DNA of 64,000 nt from UBA5072 sp963822145 (GTDB taxonomy: Bacteria; Bacteroidota; Bacteroidia; Bacteroidales; UBA10428). Shown here one piece after another: positions 58,940 through 64,000 of this stretch. The stretch covers positions 434,001 to 498,000 of the forward strand of contig CAWGGG010000004.1 of the NCBI GenBank assembly GCA_963822145.1, read 5' to 3'. A model generated the notes under the pieces. That model saw only the letters and a program-made list of their open reading frames with translations, made no database searches and was not told where the DNA came from. The position numbers and the translations under genes are program-made. Every line of letters starts with the position of its first letter. Positions within the stretch are counted from its first letter, which is position 1.

Positions 58940-59776
58940 ATGCTAAATATTTTCAATAAGCCATATCCCTTTAATGATGATTTAAAGCACAATTCAATAA
59001 TTATCTTTTTTACCAGCCTTGGGGTTTTTGTTTTTTTGTTTCTTTTTCAGCCTTTTGATATAAACGCGTTGCCTGTCAGGGAAAAGTATTATCTGATGAG
59101 CGGGTTTGCTGTAATTACCTTTCTTGCGCTCAGCCTTCATCTTCTCATTATTCCAAGTCTATTTCCAAAAAAGTTCTCATCGTCGGAATGGTCTATAAAA
59201 AAGGAGATTCTCTGGAATTTATGGATATTGTTTACCATCCTGGCAGGGTATTTCTTACTGACCAATTTTTTGGGAACCATGAAATTCGGCTTCAGCATGG
59301 TTATCAAACTGGTGTTGACTGCCGTGATACCCCTTTCCATTTTAATCATTGTTAACCATAATAAAATGTTGCGTTCTCATCTTAAGGTGGCGGATGAATT
59401 AAACAAAAAACTGAAAGAAAACAAATCCATCCAGGAGAAGATCGTATACTTTAACTCTGATTATCAGAAGGACAGCCTCGCCATTAAAATAAATTCATTG
59501 CTGTTTATACGTTCTGCCAATAATTACATTGAGGTATTCTGGAAGGAAGGTGGAAACATAAAGAACCAGATGGTCAGATGCAGCCTTTTATATGCAGAAG
59601 GAATCCTTAAAGAGCATAAGTTTATCTTCAAATGCCACCGTTCGTATATGATCAATATAAGCTATATTGACCGGATAGAGGGTAATTCGCAGGAATATAA
59701 GCTGTTTTTTGAAAATGTCGGTTTCCCCATTCCGGTATCCAAAAATTCTGTCAGTAAACTGAAAGAACTGATCTGA
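58940..59776 (+). CDS. Membrane-anchored LytTR-family transcriptional regulator
   Basis: A 278-residue protein. Four membrane segments span about 20-145 (IIIFFTSLGVFVFLFLFQPF, YLMSGFAVITFLALSLHLLI, ILWNLWILFTILAGYFLLTN, VIKLVLTAVIPLSILIIVNH). A short coiled linker (LKVADELNKKLKENKSIQEK) leads to a C-terminal LytTR DNA-binding domain (about 185-278): SLLFIRSANNYIEVFWKEGG, EGILKEHKFIFKCHRSYMIN and ISYIDRIEGNSQEYKLFFEN. It lacks a receiver domain, so it senses through the membrane domain or is constitutive. Common in Bacteroidota; targets unknown, possibly the adjacent porin-like gene. Confidence 0.9.
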   Translation: MLNIFNKPYPFNDDLKHNSIIIFFTSLGVFVFLFLFQPFDINALPVREKYYLMSGFAVITFLALSLHLLIIPSLFPKKFSSSEWSIKKEILWNLWILFTILAGYFLLTNFLGTMKFGFSMVIKLVLTAVIPLSILIIVNHNKMLRSHLKVADELNKKLKENKSIQEKIVYFNSDYQKDSLAIKINSLLFIRSANNYIEVFWKEGGNIKNQMVRCSLLYAEGILKEHKFIFKCHRSYMINISYIDRIEGNSQEYKLFFENVGFPIPVSKNSVSKLKELI

Positions 59777-59905
59777 CAGCTCGCTTTACGAACCAACCTG
59801 GCCGGTTTTTGGCACCTGAATTTACCCCGTTCGTCCCTAAAACTGTTTTTGACACCTATTTTTCCCTGTTTGGCCCTATTATTTTTCCACAGAATGAATA
59901 AGGGA

Positions 59906-59913
59906 TAATTTTG
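59906..59913 (+). promoter_or_regulatory. Candidate -7 element for the nitronate monooxygenase gene
   Basis: TAATTTTG matches TAnnTTTG, 26 bp before the ATG. Confidence 0.4.
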
Positions 59914-59938
59914 TCTGAAATTCAGTTAAAAAGTAATT

Positions 59939-61084
59939 ATGAATACATTTCACATAGGGGATGTTCAGGTGCCACTGCCTGTAGTGCAGGGAGGAATGGG
60001 CGTGGCCATTTCATTATCGGGTTTGGCAGCTGCCGTGGCAAATCAGGGCGGCATTGGCGTTATATCGGCTGCTGCAATAGGCATGACAGAACCTGATTAT
60101 ATGAAAAATTTCCGAGAAGCCAATAAGAGGGCTCTGCAAAAGGAGATCCGAAAGGCCAGAGAACTCACCAAGGGCATAATAGGCGTCAATATTATGATGG
60201 CCCTGACAGATCATGAAGAATTGGTACTAACCGCTGTTAGGGAAAAAGCCGACCTCATCATCATGGGAGCAGGATTGCCGTTGAAAATACCTGCTGTAAT
60301 TGAAGCAGCCGGGTTCGCGAAATATCATACCAAGCTTGCCGTGAAAGTTTCCTCGGCCAAAGCAGCCAGGCTCATTTTTAATTTCTGGGCCAGCAGATAT
60401 AAACGGGTGCCTGATGCAGTTGTGGTTGAGGGACCGCTGGCGGGAGGACATCTTGGTTTCAAAAGGGAAGAACTGACGGGTGATGTAGTGCCCCTGCAAA
60501 AACTGATAGAAGAAACAGTCGCTGAAGTGAGTTTGTTTGAAGGTCAGTTCCGGAAGGAAATACCCGTTATAGCGGCCGGGGGTATCTATACGGGGAAAGA
60601 CATGTATGACATCATGAATGCTGGCGCAAAAGCCGTTAAAATAGGTACACGATTTGTAACTACCTGGGAATGTGACGCCTCTCTTGCATTTAAAGAAAGC
60701 TATCTGGCTTCCACCAAAGAGGACATTACCATCATAAACAGTCCGGTCGGCCTTCCGGGCAGGGTTATAAAAAATGACTTTGTCACTGAAATACAGAACG
60801 GAAACACCAAACCCTTTAAATGTGTCTGGAATTGTTTAATTCCCTGCAATTTCAGGGAGGCGCCCTATTGTATAGCTGAAGTTTTGTTTAACGCTGCCCG
60901 GGGAAATATGTCCCAGGGATTCGCTTTCGCCGGAGCAAATGCCTATAAGGCAAATCGTATACAGGCAGTATCAGAAGTATTTGCTGATCTGATCAGTGAA
61001 TACAATGCAGAAGCCTTTAAAAACCAATTCCAGGAAAAGAAGTCTGTTTCAGAAGAGGTACAATTGGCAAAGGCCGTCGCATAA
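59939..61084 (+). CDS. Nitronate monooxygenase / FabK-like flavoprotein
   Basis: A 381-residue FMN-dependent TIM-barrel protein. It begins MNTFHIGDVQVPLPVVQGGM, followed by GVAISLSGLAAAVANQGGIG, both part of the FMN-binding core. VEGPLAGGHLG contains the conserved His of class I nitronate monooxygenases, and IPVIAAGGIYTGKDMYDIMN plus GAKAVKIGTRFVTTWECDAS form the phosphate site. Likely oxidises nitronates or acts as an enoyl reductase-like enzyme; family members are hard to separate by sequence. A Cys-rich C-terminal insert (KCVWNCLIPCNFREAPYCIA) is notable. Confidence 0.88.
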   Translation: MNTFHIGDVQVPLPVVQGGMGVAISLSGLAAAVANQGGIGVISAAAIGMTEPDYMKNFREANKRALQKEIRKARELTKGIIGVNIMMALTDHEELVLTAVREKADLIIMGAGLPLKIPAVIEAAGFAKYHTKLAVKVSSAKAARLIFNFWASRYKRVPDAVVVEGPLAGGHLGFKREELTGDVVPLQKLIEETVAEVSLFEGQFRKEIPVIAAGGIYTGKDMYDIMNAGAKAVKIGTRFVTTWECDASLAFKESYLASTKEDITIINSPVGLPGRVIKNDFVTEIQNGNTKPFKCVWNCLIPCNFREAPYCIAEVLFNAARGNMSQGFAFAGANAYKANRIQAVSEVFADLISEYNAEAFKNQFQEKKSVSEEVQLAKAVA

Positions 61085-61163
61085 TCCAAAACGCAGCTGT
61101 GATTTTGCTTTTCCCTGAGGGGAAGGCAGTCTGTATTTAACCCAATAAAAAGATTTACATATT

Positions 61164-62177
61164 ATGAATTCAATTAGTGAAAACCGGTCAGGTTCTGACC
61201 GTTCCTGGGAAAAGGTAGTCATGAAGTACAATCGTCCCGAATGGTACAAAAGCGTATGGCAGATCTGCAATTCTCTTATTCCACTGATATTGTTCTGGTT
61301 CCTTATGGTCAAGAGTTTGCAGTATTCCTACTGGATCACGCTTATGCTATCCGTGGTGGCTTCCGGATTTTTAATCCGTTTATTCATCATTTTCCATGAT
61401 TGCGGGCACGGATCTTTTTTCAGATCGAAAAAAGCCAATGATATTGTTGGCAGGATTACAGGTATTCTCACTTTTACTCCTTATTATAAATGGCACCAGC
61501 AACACCGCATACATCATGCCACCTCAGGAAACCTCGATAAACGCGGCGTTGGCGATGTATGGACCCTTACGGTGGATGAATACCTGAGCGCGTCAAAGGG
61601 TAAGCGCTTCTTATACCGGGCTTTTCGTAATCCGTTTTTTATGTTTACCATCGGTCCCATTTATGTCATCCTGATAACGAACAGGCTGACCAAAAAGCAA
61701 ATGACAAAGAAGGAAAAAAGGAATATCTATTTCACGAATATTATGCTGTTATTGATGGCAGCTTCGATCAGTTTGTTAATCGGCATTAAAGCCTATCTGC
61801 TGATACAAATACCACTGATTCTGATTGCACATGCCCTCGGGATATGGCTTTTCTATATACAGCATCAGTTTGATGAGGTTTACTGGGAAAGGGATGAGAA
61901 CTGGGATTATAAAACAGCCGCCATCAGGGGCAGCTCCTTCCTCAAATTACCTTCGGTATTACAATGGTTCACCGGGAATATCGGATTTCATCATGTGCAC
62001 CACCTGAGTTCAAAAATACCCAATTATAATCTCCCGCGGTGTCATTATGAAAATGATCTCTTCAAAGATGTTACCCCCATAATTTTTAAGGCAACTTTTA
62101 AAGCTTTGAACCTGAGTTTATGGGATGAAAAGGCACAGAGACTAACCACCTTTCGAAAGGTTGCCATGACGGTTTGA
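61164..62177 (+). CDS. Membrane fatty acid desaturase
   Basis: A 337-residue di-iron desaturase of the FADS type. The three histidine boxes are intact: HDCGH (78-82), HQQHRIHH (111-118) and HHVHH (276-280). Several membrane segments surround them (LIPLILFWFLMVKSLQYSYW, NIMLLLMAASISLLIGIKAY). It inserts a double bond into acyl chains using O2 and reductant, adjusting membrane fluidity. The O2 need implies the organism meets oxygen at least sometimes. 79 bp after the nitronate monooxygenase gene. Confidence 0.93.
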   Translation: MNSISENRSGSDRSWEKVVMKYNRPEWYKSVWQICNSLIPLILFWFLMVKSLQYSYWITLMLSVVASGFLIRLFIIFHDCGHGSFFRSKKANDIVGRITGILTFTPYYKWHQQHRIHHATSGNLDKRGVGDVWTLTVDEYLSASKGKRFLYRAFRNPFFMFTIGPIYVILITNRLTKKQMTKKEKRNIYFTNIMLLLMAASISLLIGIKAYLLIQIPLILIAHALGIWLFYIQHQFDEVYWERDENWDYKTAAIRGSSFLKLPSVLQWFTGNIGFHHVHHLSSKIPNYNLPRCHYENDLFKDVTPIIFKATFKALNLSLWDEKAQRLTTFRKVAMTV

Positions 62178-62226
62178 CCATTGAATTACACTGACAAAAC
62201 TCCATCGGATTGTTATAAGAAAGTAA

Positions 62227-62234
62227 TACCTTTG
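62227..62234 (+). promoter_or_regulatory. Candidate -7 element for the nfnAB-like pair
   Basis: TACCTTTG matches TAnnTTTG, 49 bp before the first ATG of the pair. Confidence 0.4.
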
Positions 62235-62282
62235 TATTGGGTATAAAACTTGCGTTAAATACGCAATCAAATATGACAGTTC

Positions 62283-63122
62283 ATGAGTAAAATTCTTTCC
62301 AAGGAGTACCTTTCCCCGAATGTAGTTCAGCTCGAGATAGACGCCCCGCTCATAGCACGCAAAAGAAAGGCCGGTCATTTTGTGATCATTAAAGTGGGGG
62401 TGGAAGGGGAACGCATACCGCTTACCATTGCCAAGGCTGATCTGGAGAAAGGTTCCATCACCCTGATTGTCCAGACGGTTGGCGTCACCAGTCACAAAGT
62501 GGCTGCCCTGGAGGTCGGGGATGAGGTCACCGATGTGGTTGGACCTTTAGGCAACCCTACGCATATTGAAAAAGTTGGCACAGTGCTCTGCGCCGGGGGA
62601 GGTGTTGGCATCGCCCCGCTGCTTCCGATTGTTGAAGCCCTGCATAATGCAGGGAACAATGTTATTAGCCTGCTGGCCGCCAAAACCAAGGAATTGCTTA
62701 TTCTCGAAAAAGAGATCCGGGACTATTCGGATGAGGTAATAATCATGACCGACGATGGCAGTTACGGAAATAAGGGGCTGATTACCCTGGGGATGGAAGA
62801 AATCCTTAAAAAAAGAAAAATAGATCTCTGCGTTACCATCGGGCCGGCCATCATGATGAAATATACAACGCTGGTGGCACAGCGGTATGCAGTTCCCACC
62901 ATGGCAAGTCTGAATGCCATCATGGTGGATGGAACGGGTATGTGCGGTGCATGCAGGGTGAGTGTCGCCGGAAAGATCAGATTTGTATGTGTGGAGGGAC
63001 CGGAATTCAATGGTTATGAGGTTGATTTTGATGAATTGCTGATGCGTCTCGGTGGTTATAAGGATGAAGAAGCAAGATGCTACAAATTGGAAATGGGGAA
63101 AATAGCGACCGGGATATCATGA
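62283..63122 (+). CDS. nfnA: Ferredoxin-NADP+ oxidoreductase small subunit, NfnA/SudB type
   Basis: A 279-residue FAD/NAD(P)-binding protein. An N-terminal flavin-binding barrel contains RKAGHFVIIKVGVEGERIPL with the R-x-P-L motif. The NAD(P) domain has VLCAGGGVGIAPLLPIVEAL. A [2Fe-2S] site is at CGACRV (Cys221, 224) plus FVCVEGPEF (Cys236); in the family an acidic residue completes the ligation. With the next gene it forms the Nfn heterodimer, which bifurcates or confurcates electrons among NADH, ferredoxin and NADP+. The TGA stop overlaps the next ATG (ATGA). Confidence 0.85.
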   Translation: MSKILSKEYLSPNVVQLEIDAPLIARKRKAGHFVIIKVGVEGERIPLTIAKADLEKGSITLIVQTVGVTSHKVAALEVGDEVTDVVGPLGNPTHIEKVGTVLCAGGGVGIAPLLPIVEALHNAGNNVISLLAAKTKELLILEKEIRDYSDEVIIMTDDGSYGNKGLITLGMEEILKKRKIDLCVTIGPAIMMKYTTLVAQRYAVPTMASLNAIMVDGTGMCGACRVSVAGKIRFVCVEGPEFNGYEVDFDELLMRLGGYKDEEARCYKLEMGKIATGIS

Positions 63123-64000
63123 CAGCCGAAAATGATAATAGCAGCAGAGGATCACGCGACCAGGAATGGCGTAAGGAACTTAAGAAAAGAATTCCTGCGA
63201 AGGAACGTATTGAAATCGAAAGGATCAGGATGCCCGAAGTGGATCCAGCAGAACGGATAAAAAGTAATATCGAGGTAAACAGGGGAATTTCTTCCGAAAT
63301 GGCCATTCAGGAGGCGCAACGTTGCCTTGATTGCATTGATCCGCAATGCATCAACGGATGCCCGGTAAAAGTGGATATTCCTTCCTTCGTCAAGCATATT
63401 GAAACAGGCGAGTTTCTGGAAGCTGCTGCTTCCATTAAAAAGAACAATGTCTTTCCTTCGATCTGCGGTCGGGTATGTCCTCAGGAGATACAATGCGAAG
63501 CAAAATGCATCTATGTCACCAGACTCAAAAAAGAGGCTGTGGCCATTGGTTATCTGGAAAGGTTTGCAGCTGACTTTGAATCTCAGTCCGGTCACATCTT
63601 TACCCCCGAAATCCGGGATAGCAATCACATCAAGGTGGCTGTGATTGGTTCGGGACCGGCTGGACTGGCGGCGGCAGGCGACCTGGTAAAATTTGGATAC
63701 GAGGTTACCGTTTTCGAAGCCTTGCATGAATTCGGAGGTGTTCTGAAATACGGGATCCCCGAATTCAGGTTGCCCAATACGGTTATTGATCAGGAAATCG
63801 ATACCCTGAAAAAAATGGGTGTGACATTTATAAAAAACACCATTGCTGGAAAAACCATTACCCTGTCAGACCTTGAACAGGAAGGATATCGCGCGTTCTT
63901 TGTTGGCAGTGGGGCCGGACTTCCAAATTTCATGAATATACCTGGTGAAAACTATAACGGCATCATGTCGGCCAATGAATACCTGACCCGGGTAAATCTG
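63119..64000 (+). CDS. nfnB: Ferredoxin-NADP+ oxidoreductase large subunit / glutamate-synthase-small-chain-like protein, partial
   Basis: The first 294 codons; the rest lies past the right edge. The N-terminus carries a GltD-like 4Fe-4S domain: CLDCIDPQCINGCPVKVDIP, then ICGRVCPQEIQCEAKC. The FAD-binding GxGxxG follows in VAVIGSGPAGLAAAGDLVKF. GGVLKYGIPEFRLPN is the family signature segment. Coupled with nfnA by a 4-bp overlap, consistent with a stoichiometric complex. An NADPH-dependent glutamate synthase small-chain role is the alternative; the adjacent NfnA subunit favours Nfn. Confidence 0.85.
   Translation, partial: MTAENDNSSRGSRDQEWRKELKKRIPAKERIEIERIRMPEVDPAERIKSNIEVNRGISSEMAIQEAQRCLDCIDPQCINGCPVKVDIPSFVKHIETGEFLEAAASIKKNNVFPSICGRVCPQEIQCEAKCIYVTRLKKEAVAIGYLERFAADFESQSGHIFTPEIRDSNHIKVAVIGSGPAGLAAAGDLVKFGYEVTVFEALHEFGGVLKYGIPEFRLPNTVIDQEIDTLKKMGVTFIKNTIAGKTITLSDLEQEGYRAFFVGSGAGLPNFMNIPGENYNGIMSANEYLTRVNL

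Overview
The window looks like chromosomal DNA of a Bacteroidales-type member of the Bacteroidota, probably free-living rather than a gut commensal. The evidence is lineage-typical genes (DUF5606, a PUR-alpha-like DUF3276 protein, an unusually long NusB, a FeoA-FeoB fusion, a T9SS C-terminal sorting domain, a FISUMP-domain protein, Tat-signal sugar oxidoreductases) and repeated matches to the Bacteroidota -7 promoter motif TAnnTTTG upstream of genes. No rRNA, prophage, intact insertion sequence or CRISPR array is visible; one tRNA-Arg is present.

Layout. 1-5.5 kb: housekeeping block on the minus strand (nusB, yajC, ybbR-like, coaE, DnaJ/TerB protein, DUF5606) divergent from the PUR-alpha-like gene. 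5.5-9.1 kb: conserved hypothetical, feoAB, and a Cys-rich FeoB-associated peptide whose 3' end runs into a 125-bp element with 20-bp perfect terminal inverted repeats. 9.1-19.2 kb: M16 peptidase lipoprotein, a Tat-exported Gfo/Idh/MocA oxidoreductase plus sugar isomerase pair, mtgA, a GroES-like protein, a PAS-GAF protein, a heparan-acetyltransferase-like membrane protein and tRNA-Arg. 19.5-22.2 kb: T9SS cargo, FISUMP protein, and a secreted protein with CotH-kinase-like features.

22.6-33.6 kb: a run of ion and membrane-homeostasis genes (CaCA exchanger, a TerC - DedA - voltage-gated channel operon, DUF2177), then an SDR-DUF2867 protein, a beta-barrel protein, a PPOX-family protein and a large ABCG-like transporter. 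33.6-36.5 kb is a decayed accessory zone: a second copy of the dispersed element, a TIR-domain/histidine-kinase chimeric remnant and a frameshifted lipoprotein. A comparable chimeric remnant (ferritin-like N-terminus joined to an outer-membrane-protein C-terminus) lies at 24.1-24.3 kb. 36.5-41.8 kb: TPR sensor kinase, a lipoprotein with propeller-like repeats, a Tat-signal ferredoxin-type aldo/keto reductase, and DoxX.

42-50.3 kb: a complete kdpFABCDE high-affinity K+ uptake operon including a small kdpF. 50.7-57.3 kb: CoA-binding protein, a secreted helical protein, a complete potABCD polyamine ABC operon and a second DedA protein. 57.5-64 kb: a porin-like protein, a membrane-anchored LytTR regulator, nitronate monooxygenase, fatty acid desaturase, and an nfnAB-like (NADH-dependent ferredoxin:NADP+ oxidoreductase type) pair whose second gene runs off the end.

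I did not find a convincing wholly new multi-gene system. The strongest unusual signals are the two chimeric gene scars, the dispersed inverted-repeat element that supplies the end of a coding sequence, the TerC-DedA-channel operon, and the CotH-like secreted protein.
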